The notes under the pieces: generated by a model
Told to the model about the DNA's origin: nothing
The model's input: only the letters and a program-made list of their open reading frames with translations
Database searches by the model: none
Origin: a virus
Reading direction: 5' to 3' (one strand)
IMG/VR virus record: IMGVR_UViG_3300008261_000034
Coordinates: 1 to 49,545 of that record
DNA: 49,545 nucleotides
In this document: in pieces, positions 1 through 7,558 of the stretch
Layout of the letters: each line of letters begins with the position of its first letter
Position numbering within the stretch: position 1 is the stretch's first letter
Made by a program: the position numbers and the translations under genes

Positions 1-910
1 TTACAATACCTTTGTTACCCCATTTTTCAAACACTTTTGATGGGTCATACCCTTCTGGACATCTAACTATTTTAATTTTGTTTTTTAGATTACCAAAATT
101 AATTTGTTGATATAAATGTTTACCATCTTCATAGGCATCATCATCTAATACAATTACAACAAAACCATTTGCTTTTTCTTGTAATAAATCTAATAGTTGT
201 GGTGATATGTATTTACCCAATAATGGAATTGAATTTGGTGTAACAATATGGTCGGTAGCACCCTCAACAAGATAAATTGTTGAATCCCAATTAACCTTAC
301 CTTCATTGAATATTATTTCTTGTTTCTCAACTTCTGGGTTTAAGTATTTTAATTTGGTATATTCTTTTGGAAACCATCTGGCAATAAAATAATTTAATTC
401 ACCATTTGAATCATATGATGGTATAATAATCCTATTGAAGAACTTTCCTTTAGTTGTAAAACCAATTTCAAATTCTTCTAATATTTCATCAGTTATACCC
501 CTTTCTCTAACATAAGATAAGGCTTGCTGGTATTTATATTCACTACCGTTACATTTAGAGAATTTCTTATAACCTTCTGGTAAGTTAAGTGTGATTTTCT
601 TTTTTTCCTTTTCAGTGATTAAGTCACTTTCTGGTTTAACCAATAAATAATCACGAATGTTTTTTGGTGTAGCATACTTTTTAAGTAGCTTTATAACTGG
701 ACCATGCATATTATTGGTATCATGACAAGCCCAACATCTATACATCCCTCTATTATAGTTGATTTCTAAGTTTCCTTTTCCGTCACCCTCATACATACCT
801 TTCTCAGCTGAACATTCTGGACAGTCAAATGCTATCTGGCCAGTATCTTCATTATACTTCCTAGGGTCACCCAAAAAACTTTTAAATATTTCAACGATTA
901 AATAATCCAT
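1..910 (-). CDS. DNA primase, DnaG-type (partial, C-terminus beyond window)
   Basis: Makes RNA primers for lagging-strand synthesis together with the DnaB-like helicase at 30890-32308. The reading frame opens at ATG 908-910 and stays open for 303 codons to the left edge, so the C-terminus is missing. Residues 30-62 form a zinc ribbon with C30, C33, C59 and C62 (CPEC ... CWAC). A TOPRIM catalytic region follows, with LVEGATD around residue 216 and the acidic LDDDAYEDG at about 255-263. Zinc ribbon followed by TOPRIM is the arrangement of DnaG and of the T7 gp4 primase half. A host-type promoter ends 5 nt before the ATG, so this gene may head its own transcription unit. A helicase domain fused beyond the edge cannot be excluded, but a separate helicase is present, which makes a stand-alone primase likelier. 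Confidence 0.85.
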   Translation of the reverse strand, partial: MDYLIVEIFKSFLGDPRKYNEDTGQIAFDCPECSAEKGMYEGDGKGNLEINYNRGMYRCWACHDTNNMHGPVIKLLKKYATPKNIRDYLLVKPESDLITEKEKKKITLNLPEGYKKFSKCNGSEYKYQQALSYVRERGITDEILEEFEIGFTTKGKFFNRIIIPSYDSNGELNYFIARWFPKEYTKLKYLNPEVEKQEIIFNEGKVNWDSTIYLVEGATDHIVTPNSIPLLGKYISPQLLDLLQEKANGFVVIVLDDDAYEDGKHLYQQINFGNLKNKIKIVRCPEGYDPSKVFEKWGNKGIV

Positions 911-915
911 TACCA

Positions 916-947
916 CAAAAGTACTAAATTAAATCGTTAAACACAAA
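916..947 (-). promoter_or_regulatory. Bacteroidota-type promoter upstream of primase
   Basis: Reading the minus strand, TTTG (944-947) is followed after 20 nt by TACTTTTG (916-923), matching the Bacteroidota -33/-7 pattern TTG ... TAnnTTTG. The primase ATG begins only 5 nt downstream of the -7 box, so the transcript should have almost no 5' leader. The gap to the resolvase stop codon at 957 gives it room as an independent promoter. Confidence 0.6.
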
Positions 948-956
948 AAAAATATA

Positions 957-1625
957 TTAAACTTGTTGAATTGTTTGAGAATGTTTCCAAATTTCGTGTT
1001 TGTACATATAACCAATTCCAGCTACATAAGCATCTGATGTATCAAACGTTTCTTTTTTAAGTTTGTTGTTTTTATCATAAAACCAAGTAACTTGTGGTTC
1101 TAATTCAGCAACTTTCTCCCAAAGCACGTATTTCTTATCAACATCGTGGTCATAAGCACCAAACAACACTGGTTTGTTTTTAGCTATTTTTTTCTCGTCT
1201 AATGGTGTACCATCTTTTTTAGTTGTTCTAACAGCCATTAATTCTGGAAACGCATACTTTCTAGCATCGTATGATGATATAAATTCTGGTACAACACCAA
1301 TAGTATCATAAACTGATTTAGAAATCATACCATTGAAACGTAATAAAGTAGCAATAGTATACACGTTGTTAGATTGTAACAATGGTTCTTCGATTACAAC
1401 TCTGGTAATACCAAAGTCTGCATAATTAACTAAAAATTCTTGTTCAAAAATTTCAACTTTTCTGAACAATTCTTCCATTTTATTTTCTGGTTTAGGTTTC
1501 ACTTTAGGTGAAACGTGGTGTAACAATTTAAGTTCACCACTGGTACCTAAATCTTCAAATAATGCTATACCTATTGTAGATGTCGATACATCTAACGCTA
1601 ATAAAAATTCTGGTTCTTTTTGCAT
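957..1625 (-). CDS. RuvC-like Holliday junction resolvase
   Basis: A 222-residue protein with an RNase H/RuvC fold signature. The N-terminal strand reads LALDVSTSTIGIALF, placing the first catalytic aspartate at D12. A second acidic site is VVIEEP at E79/E80. The C-terminal site is FDTSDAYVAGIGY, with D195 and D198. This spacing (N-terminal Asp, middle Glu, C-terminal Asp pair) is that of RuvC-type endonucleases that cut four-way junctions. In a T4-like phage the role would be resolving replication and recombination intermediates before packaging, the job of endonuclease VII in T4. It sits between the tail genes and the primase. The ATG at 1623-1625 has an A-rich leader without a clear ribosome binding site. 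Family assignment is fairly sure; the substrate is inferred. Confidence 0.8.
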   Translation of the reverse strand: MQKEPEFLLALDVSTSTIGIALFEDLGTSGELKLLHHVSPKVKPKPENKMEELFRKVEIFEQEFLVNYADFGITRVVIEEPLLQSNNVYTIATLLRFNGMISKSVYDTIGVVPEFISSYDARKYAFPELMAVRTTKKDGTPLDEKKIAKNKPVLFGAYDHDVDKKYVLWEKVAELEPQVTWFYDKNNKLKKETFDTSDAYVAGIGYMYKHEIWKHSQTIQQV

Positions 1626-1675
1626 AAAACTTTTGTTTTTAGCTAATCTAATATCTAAATCTTAAAAATAAAGGG

Positions 1676-2869
1676 TTAAATATTAATATTTACAGATATT
1701 GCCATAAATTCATTTGGAGCTTTATTTATTTGTCTATCTGGTTTACCATAAGCAATCAAATTACCCAAATTATCATAAAGACCAATTTCACTAATTCTAG
1801 GTATATCCCCATCACCAAATGAAAGGTTTGTTGTTGTAGCAAATTCACCTCTATCAGCAATACATGTAATCATTTGTGTAACATTGGTTGAAATACTATC
1901 AAAACTAACCGTAGTTGCTGTAGTACCAGAGAATAATGTTGTTCCAGATGATAAAACATCATTTACAATTGTTGGGTTAGTAATAACAACAAAACCTTTA
2001 TCTAAATAAGACATACCAACAACAGTATCAGCAGTTAAATTTATATTTGAATTAGTTTGAATGTTATAAGTTTTTTTACTGTTTAAACTAAAAGGTTTTG
2101 GTAAACCATAACCAGTAGCCCAACTTAAAGATGTATCACCACCATTAGGTTTCATAATTGTATCACAGAACATAGGTGCAACATTATAACCAAATCTTCC
2201 AACTGATGTATTATTATCAGTGTAACTAGCATCTAATGTGTTAAGTGTCTGTAATCCACCAACAAATGAACTATATAATGTATAAGTACCAGCACTAGTA
2301 GGTAGTTCTACTTTAACAGTTTTACCATCTATTAATTCACCGTATTGTGAATTATCAACACCAATAACAATTATTTTATCAACGCCCATACCACTAAATG
2401 CTGTATTTGAATAACCACCATTTCCTAATGTAGTACCAGTAAACGTTACATCATTATTAACATTTAATGATAAACCAAAACTTTGAAATAAATTAACTAA
2501 AGGGTCTATTAATACATCATTTCTATTTACATAATTAATAGTAACATTAGAACCACTTATAGTTTTTAAACCTAAAGAATTAGTATTAGTTATTATACTA
2601 CTTGATTTTGGAGATACAGATTTAAAAATCTCACCAGTTGGGTTAACTATTAAACGTGAACTTAAATCAATTGAACTTGTTGTACTATTGCTAGTACCAC
2701 TACCTACACCAAGAGCCCCAGAAAATCCTGGTATTTTACCAGTACTTAAAATTAAATCTGTGTTATAATTTGCATCAGAATCACCCAAACTAAAAGTTGT
2801 TATTAAACTAGTGTTTGTTGATACTAATTTTTGTCTGCCAAGTGGTGTTAACTTAGCAGTTAATGTAAT
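1676..2869 (-). CDS. Tail fibre/collar-like protein, paralogue of next gene; probable ATT start
   Basis: The frame has no ATG or GTG near its beginning. The first conventional start is TTG at 2786-2788, giving 370 residues that open MGDSDANYN. Upstream, the same frame stays open to a TAG at 2873-2875 and encodes LTAKLTPLGRQKL followed by TTFSLGDSDANY. This matches the N-terminus of the neighbouring 610-residue protein (IKLTQLGREQL ... FSHWAIGDSEINY), so the TTG start would cut a conserved domain in half. I place the start at ATT 2867-2869, which overlaps the stop of the upstream gene. The LTxLGR...L...GDS pattern resembles tail-collar fibre N-terminal domains. The rest is rich in Thr, Ser, Gly and Asn, as in beta-rich fibre proteins. 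Function is inferred from the paralogue and position; the start is uncertain. Confidence 0.6.
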   Translation of the reverse strand: MTLTAKLTPLGRQKLVSTNTSLITTFSLGDSDANYNTDLILSTGKIPGFSGALGVGSGTSNSTTSSIDLSSRLIVNPTGEIFKSVSPKSSSIITNTNSLGLKTISGSNVTINYVNRNDVLIDPLVNLFQSFGLSLNVNNDVTFTGTTLGNGGYSNTAFSGMGVDKIIVIGVDNSQYGELIDGKTVKVELPTSAGTYTLYSSFVGGLQTLNTLDASYTDNNTSVGRFGYNVAPMFCDTIMKPNGGDTSLSWATGYGLPKPFSLNSKKTYNIQTNSNINLTADTVVGMSYLDKGFVVITNPTIVNDVLSSGTTLFSGTTATTVSFDSISTNVTQMITCIADRGEFATTTNLSFGDGDIPRISEIGLYDNLGNLIAYGKPDRQINKAPNEFMAISVNINI

Positions 2870-4692
2870 TGTCTAATTAAATTAAATGTAGTTGATGATG
2901 CATCTTTAATCGTATCCAAATAAAAACCATTAGTTATTGGTGATTGATTTTCTAATAATTTAGGGTCAATACTTTGTCCAGCAACTGTTGTGATAGCTGT
3001 AGAAGTGTAATCGTATACTTTCCAAGAACCAGGCTCTGGTCTATCATTTTGTCCAGACACTATTTGATACAACAATCTAAAATTATGAGCATAGAAACCA
3101 TAACCATCTAGTGATGTTTCTTTTTTACGCATATATGGTAATAAATCAGTTTCACATATTTTAAAATGCACATCTTTTGCTGATGATGTTGTGTTTGTTA
3201 TTTTAACATATGTTTGACATGGCATTGCGCTAGTAAAACCACTAGTTTGTCCAACATTATCTAAAATATAAGTTAAATACATTGTTTCATTAATATCTAA
3301 CACACCAGTCGATGTACCACCAGTAGGTGACGCTAATACAGCTGATAGTTCTGGTAATGTCCAATTTCTATTTGATTTGTAAGACATTGCAGCTATTATC
3401 TCGTCATTATGTATCACTACTGTTTTTAATTGAGGGAACACTTTACCTACGACATTTGGTGTAACACCATTAGCTAATAAACTAGTTTTTTCAACTAATT
3501 CAATGTATTCAATATCATTATTAATATATTTAGACGTACCAGTCGCAATAAACTCCATACCCATAGTTGTACCACTTCCAGTACTACCATTTCTTCTATG
3601 ATACATTAAATCTGGTAATGCAATACTTAAATACTTATTATTCGCAGCATCAGTATAGAAAAATTCACCATATAAATTAGAAATAGTATTGTTTGTATAA
3701 TGTAGTATAGATATTGATTTACACACGCTATCTAAATAACTTAATCCAGGTGCATTACAAACCAAATCAGTTGCTGAATCATTACCAATACAAGCATATT
3801 CAAAATAAGGATTTTTAGCACCTAAGTATGGATAAGAACCATATTTAGTATAATCTTCGTATAAATTACTTGTTGTTAAACCAGTCACACCAGCAACAGT
3901 TTCACACCACACATTATTCATATTCCAAACTGGAACATCATCGCATGTTACATGACAACCAGAATCAAAAGACAACGTTCCAGTATCCCAATATGCTGTT
4001 TGTGTTTCTTCACCAAAAGCCTCATATACTTCACCACCTTTATAAACATAGTATTGTGAAAAACCAGTTATTTTAGGTAAATCTCTATCTAGTGTGACAA
4101 TTGATGATGAAACCGTTAATCCAGTAACACCTTGAATTTTATACCATAAATTTTGTAATGGTCTAGTGTTTTCATTTGGTGAGGTAGCTGTTCCGTCTGT
4201 AGGACCAAATTTAATTAATACTAAATCACCAACAGTTGCAGCTGTTGTCGCAAGATTAAACACAGAACCACCACTAAAAGATGTAGACGTTGGTGTGTTA
4301 GTATTTAACACGTATTCTGATTCAGTTCTAGAAGAGTAAGTTGTCCCAGTTAAAAAGAAAAAACCTCTATCTTGAGCTTGATTGTTAACAACAATTTTAT
4401 TTACACTAAGAACTGAACCATTAATTGGTTTATAAAAATCACCAGATGCACTAGGGTAAATATAATATTTTAAATTAGGTTGTCTATCAAAAGGTCTCAT
4501 AACCATAGTGGTAGCTGATAATGGAAAGTTATTAGGGTTGTCTTCAACCACTGATTCTCTTTCATAATTTATTTCAGAATCACCAATAGCCCAATGAGAA
4601 AAGGTTAATCTACCCAATGATAATTGTTCTCTACCCAATTGAGTTAGTTTTATGCTAACAAAAGGACTGGTTTTTTTAATAATATAACTCAT
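2860..4692 (-). CDS. Tail fibre/collar-like structural protein (610 aa)
   Basis: The N-terminus (residues about 8-40) contains VSIKLTQLGREQL and FSHWAIGDSEINY, a pattern resembling the tail-collar fibre domain that anchors fibres to baseplates. It is repeated in the next gene downstream. The remainder is long, Ser/Thr/Gly/Asn-rich and probably beta-structured. It contains a cysteine cluster (about residues 245-330, including HVTCDDVPVWN and NDSATDLVCNAPG). It follows the 639-residue fibre-like gene after a 57-bp AT-rich gap with two TATTTATA octamers. Its last codons overlap the probable start of the paralogue. Likely a virion surface protein involved in host contact, but no catalytic or receptor-binding motif can be named. 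Confidence 0.55.
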   Translation of the reverse strand: MSYIIKKTSPFVSIKLTQLGREQLSLGRLTFSHWAIGDSEINYERESVVEDNPNNFPLSATTMVMRPFDRQPNLKYYIYPSASGDFYKPINGSVLSVNKIVVNNQAQDRGFFFLTGTTYSSRTESEYVLNTNTPTSTSFSGGSVFNLATTAATVGDLVLIKFGPTDGTATSPNENTRPLQNLWYKIQGVTGLTVSSSIVTLDRDLPKITGFSQYYVYKGGEVYEAFGEETQTAYWDTGTLSFDSGCHVTCDDVPVWNMNNVWCETVAGVTGLTTSNLYEDYTKYGSYPYLGAKNPYFEYACIGNDSATDLVCNAPGLSYLDSVCKSISILHYTNNTISNLYGEFFYTDAANNKYLSIALPDLMYHRRNGSTGSGTTMGMEFIATGTSKYINNDIEYIELVEKTSLLANGVTPNVVGKVFPQLKTVVIHNDEIIAAMSYKSNRNWTLPELSAVLASPTGGTSTGVLDINETMYLTYILDNVGQTSGFTSAMPCQTYVKITNTTSSAKDVHFKICETDLLPYMRKKETSLDGYGFYAHNFRLLYQIVSGQNDRPEPGSWKVYDYTSTAITTVAGQSIDPKLLENQSPITNGFYLDTIKDASSTTFNLIRQLH

Positions 4693-4696
4693 ATTT

Positions 4697-4732
4697 TATA
4701 AATATATTTTGTCTTTATTTTAGTTATAAATA
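4697..4732 (-). promoter_or_regulatory. Two TATTTATA octamers before the 610-aa tail gene
   Basis: The gap upstream of the ATG at 4692 carries TATTTATA on the minus strand at 4725-4732 and 4697-4704, the second only 4 nt from the ATG. The same octamer recurs at 6915-6922, 37248-37255 and 49503-49510. It is the reverse complement of the T4 late promoter box TATAAATA. It may be a late-gene signal, or a by-product of very AT-rich spacers. Confidence 0.3.
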
Positions 4733-4749
4733 TGCAATAGTAAAGTTTA

Positions 4750-6669
4750 TTAATACGAATTTAACGAATTTGATAGAATTGTTACTGGTATTACTTCACT
4801 ATATGCTGTTGTTGTTATAATGTTACCACAAATGGTTTCATAATTTTTTTCATTTTTAACCCTATAATATAGATTACTACCAACTGTACCACTAGCTGTA
4901 AACGTATCTGAATATAAAATATTATTTATATCATAAGGTGTATAACCACTATAATAAAATGTGTTAAATGTTTCTCCAGTACTAACTTCTAAAGAAAAAT
5001 AACCATTATTTTTTTGTGGAAAATTTTGTATAGACCAACTAACTATTGGTTTACTAGTATTTAATCCATTTACAACATCTGTTTGTGGGAAATATATTAA
5101 AGTGATTATATCACCAACTAATAAATCACCTTCAAGTATTAACCTTTTAGGATTAGTTGTTGATTGGTAATAATCTATGTTATTAGCTAGTGTAACCCCA
5201 TTTAACATTAATATAATATTACCACCTAGTTGTGGGGTAACAGTTGTGTAAACTTCAAATTTATTCGTTGTTGTATTAAAATAAACCAAGTTACTACCTT
5301 GACCGTTTGTTACACCACTAACAATAGCTGTATTTATATCGATAATATCATTAGAAAAAGTTCTACCACCTTGTGGCGTATAAATAAAAGTTATTAAGTC
5401 ATCTGGTTGTGTTGGTCCAGCTAAAACAATTGTTTCACCACTTATTGAATAATCATACGTATTTGATAAGACAAGACCATTTAATGTAACGATAAATGCA
5501 CTGAAAATATCACCAGGTTTAACAATATTTGTTATTCCAGCTGGTGGTAATACACTAACTTGTCTTAAAACAGCATTTGGTAAATTGTTCGAACCATTTG
5601 CCAATAATTCTGGTGTGTCAGCTTTATTAACACCTATAAAATAATAATCTAAGTTTTTATTATAAATGTTGTATTCAGTACCAGATTTATAATTTATAGT
5701 ATCTATTTTCTTACCTAACAATTTTAAAAAACTTGTACAAGCACTATACTGATGATAAGTTTTTACTAAATATTCACCATCTAGTGTTAAACCACTTGCT
5801 GGAACATATTGAGTAATTGAATTTGTTGCACTAAAAGCAGAGTATGAATAAATATCTGATTTATAAATAGGTATCGCTGAAAATATTCCATTATTGTTGT
5901 TGTATTTATAGATTTCATATCTAAAATTAGTTTCATTATCTATAAATGTTTGTGTATTTGCAGTAAAATCAAACGTCAATGGTATTGTTTCTGTGTTTGC
6001 AGAAATAATATATGTTGCACCCGTTATGTTAATATCATAAGCACAATTATGTTTATTTAATTTACAAGACGTAGCCGTTTCAATTGGTAAATCAATAAAT
6101 AATGTTGTTCCAGTATAACCAGTAGCAGTTAAAAAATCATTCCATTCTTTTTGAGAATAGATATATCCATTGTCACAACAAGCTCCAGTATAACCCATAG
6201 TGGGGTATTTCAGAATGTAGTTTTGGGGTACTGTATAATCATCAATGTAATAAGCATTTAAATAACCATTTGAATTTCTTAAAACCCAAACTTCATTTAA
6301 TCCAATTCTCCATTTAACAACTTGAGTACACCCAATTACTTCTATATTTAAATTATTAGTAACAGCTGTAGTTCCAGAAGCAGTATATGCAGTTATTGCT
6401 TGATTTTTAGCTAATTCAATAAGGTTTATCATATCCCCACAATCACCACCAGATTGTATGGTTGGTAAAGTTACGGTCCCACCAGAATAAGTATCATGCG
6501 GTGTTATTGTTGTTGAACATTCACAACAATCTAACTTTGTAGCACCGCTAAGATTATATATTGGTGTATTAAACACACACAAATCAGAACTAAAATTAAA
6601 ATTATTAATAGCTCTATTTCTAACCGCAGAATTTTGGTTTTGTATGTAAATTTGCTCTTGGTACCTCAT
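4750..6669 (-). CDS. Tail fibre/adhesin-like protein (639 aa) with two internal repeats
   Basis: A beta-rich protein of 639 residues. Near the N-terminus is a Cys cluster (LDCCECSTT, about residues 47-54). Two related units lie at about residues 385-430 and 480-525. Both follow the plan NG..L....DY......L.G....D.I..IY.PQ (NGLVLSNTYDY and NGVTLANNIDY, ending ITFIYTPQ and ITLIYFPQ). Such NG...DY...GD.I..IY repeats are common in phage tail and fibre proteins and probably each form a small beta-sandwich. The start codon overlaps the stop of the 80-residue gene upstream in a TAATG junction, so the two are probably translationally coupled. Likely exposed on the virion; receptor unknown. Confidence 0.5.
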   Translation of the reverse strand: MRYQEQIYIQNQNSAVRNRAINNFNFSSDLCVFNTPIYNLSGATKLDCCECSTTITPHDTYSGGTVTLPTIQSGGDCGDMINLIELAKNQAITAYTASGTTAVTNNLNIEVIGCTQVVKWRIGLNEVWVLRNSNGYLNAYYIDDYTVPQNYILKYPTMGYTGACCDNGYIYSQKEWNDFLTATGYTGTTLFIDLPIETATSCKLNKHNCAYDINITGATYIISANTETIPLTFDFTANTQTFIDNETNFRYEIYKYNNNNGIFSAIPIYKSDIYSYSAFSATNSITQYVPASGLTLDGEYLVKTYHQYSACTSFLKLLGKKIDTINYKSGTEYNIYNKNLDYYFIGVNKADTPELLANGSNNLPNAVLRQVSVLPPAGITNIVKPGDIFSAFIVTLNGLVLSNTYDYSISGETIVLAGPTQPDDLITFIYTPQGGRTFSNDIIDINTAIVSGVTNGQGSNLVYFNTTTNKFEVYTTVTPQLGGNIILMLNGVTLANNIDYYQSTTNPKRLILEGDLLVGDIITLIYFPQTDVVNGLNTSKPIVSWSIQNFPQKNNGYFSLEVSTGETFNTFYYSGYTPYDINNILYSDTFTASGTVGSNLYYRVKNEKNYETICGNIITTTAYSEVIPVTILSNSLNSY

Positions 6670-6911
6670 TAGTAATTTATTTCTAATGTATTTATTTCAA
6701 CGTTATATGTGTTTTTTAAACCGAATTCTGATGGTGTTTGTAATTTAGTTAGAGTCATAACCCTAGAAAAATTTTGTAAATATGCAACAAAACCATTAAG
6801 ATTAATATAATCTTCTAGTTGTGCTTCACCAGAAACACCAATAATATAGTTAACATCACCCATGATGTTTTCTACTATATTTCCTTGTATACTTTTAATT
6901 AATTGTGGCAT
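6669..6911 (-). CDS. Small protein of unknown function (80 aa), tail gene cluster
   Basis: Not recognised. Eighty residues without cysteines or membrane segments, opening MPQLIKSIQGNIVENIMGD and ending in alternating hydrophobic residues suggestive of beta strands. It lies inside the tail-fibre cluster, and its TAA overlaps the ATG of the 639-residue fibre-like gene (TAATG). A coupled small gene just before a fibre gene could encode an assembly partner or a connector, but nothing in the sequence proves this. A TATTTATA octamer sits 3 nt before its ATG. Confidence 0.5.
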   Translation of the reverse strand: MPQLIKSIQGNIVENIMGDVNYIIGVSGEAQLEDYINLNGFVAYLQNFSRVMTLTKLQTPSEFGLKNTYNVEINTLEINY

Positions 6912-6914
6912 ATC

Positions 6915-6922
6915 TATAAATA
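6915..6922 (-). promoter_or_regulatory. TATTTATA octamer before the 80-aa gene
   Basis: The minus strand reads ATATTTATAGATATG, with the octamer 3 nt from the start codon. This is one of several such octamers in spacers before structural genes. Possible late-promoter element; not established. Confidence 0.25.
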
Positions 6923-6943
6923 TGTTTTAATTTAGTTTTAGTA

Positions 6944-7531
6944 TTATCTATTTACAGACCATTCTCCATCCCTATGACCAGGCCAATCAATTGCATAACT
7001 TTCTACTTTTGGTGCTGTCTCTGTAATTCTAACACTACCTATGAATTCTGAACCAAAATCCATTTGTTTCATATAAACACCAACACATTTAATTACTTTA
7101 TTATAAGATGAACCAGTTGTTGGATAAATTAATGTCGTGTCAACATCAATATCGAAATCATAACCAATAGCGTCATCACCAAATGTTAATAACCCATTAA
7201 TTTCCAATACCAAATCATTAGCAGTGTTAAATGATGCGATGTAGTTTGTGTATAATGTTTTATTAAAACACGTACTACCAGCTGGATTATCAGCCAATTC
7301 GGCAATCAACAACGCCAATTTAACTTTAACATCATTAATATAAAAAGAATACAATTCTTGAAGTTTAGAATTTAATGTTTGTTTTATTTCTTCAGTTGCA
7401 TCAGAAGTCTCAATTAATTCAGCTAAACACTTTATTGTACTATCAAAGATAGCTCTAATACTATTTCCATAGTCTTCCCAATCATCTGGTAATTGGTCAC
7501 ATTTAAAATCTTCTAAATCGAATAAATACAT
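6944..7531 (-). CDS. Unknown tail-cluster protein (195 aa) with N-terminal FDLEDF motif
   Basis: Not recognised as a known family. The protein opens MYLFDLEDFKCD. The same FDLEDF motif opens the 1096-residue protein two genes upstream (MSYFFDLEDFQ), which suggests a shared short docking segment. Residues about 20-85 look helical and amphipathic (AIFDSTIKCLAELIE ... KLQELYSFYI). The C-terminal half is rich in Asp, Ile and Tyr and ends in a basic tail, WSVNR. The spacer before the ATG carries TATAAATA, the T4 late-promoter box in the sense direction, at 7547-7554, 15 nt upstream. Probably a virion component because it lies among tail genes. Confidence 0.5.
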   Translation of the reverse strand: MYLFDLEDFKCDQLPDDWEDYGNSIRAIFDSTIKCLAELIETSDATEEIKQTLNSKLQELYSFYINDVKVKLALLIAELADNPAGSTCFNKTLYTNYIASFNTANDLVLEINGLLTFGDDAIGYDFDIDVDTTLIYPTTGSSYNKVIKCVGVYMKQMDFGSEFIGSVRITETAPKVESYAIDWPGHRDGEWSVNR

Positions 7532-7558
7532 AAGTATATTGTTGTTTATTTATAATTA

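Noticed and set aside
2786-2788. TTG as the start of the tail gene at 1676
   Set aside because: It would delete the N-terminal domain shared with the neighbouring paralogue, which is still encoded upstream in the same frame.
7547-7554. Firm call of a T4-type late promoter from TATAAATA
   Set aside because: It is the only sense-direction copy I found before a gene, in very AT-rich DNA, and it differs from the TATTTATA sites elsewhere. Kept only as part of a tentative motif.
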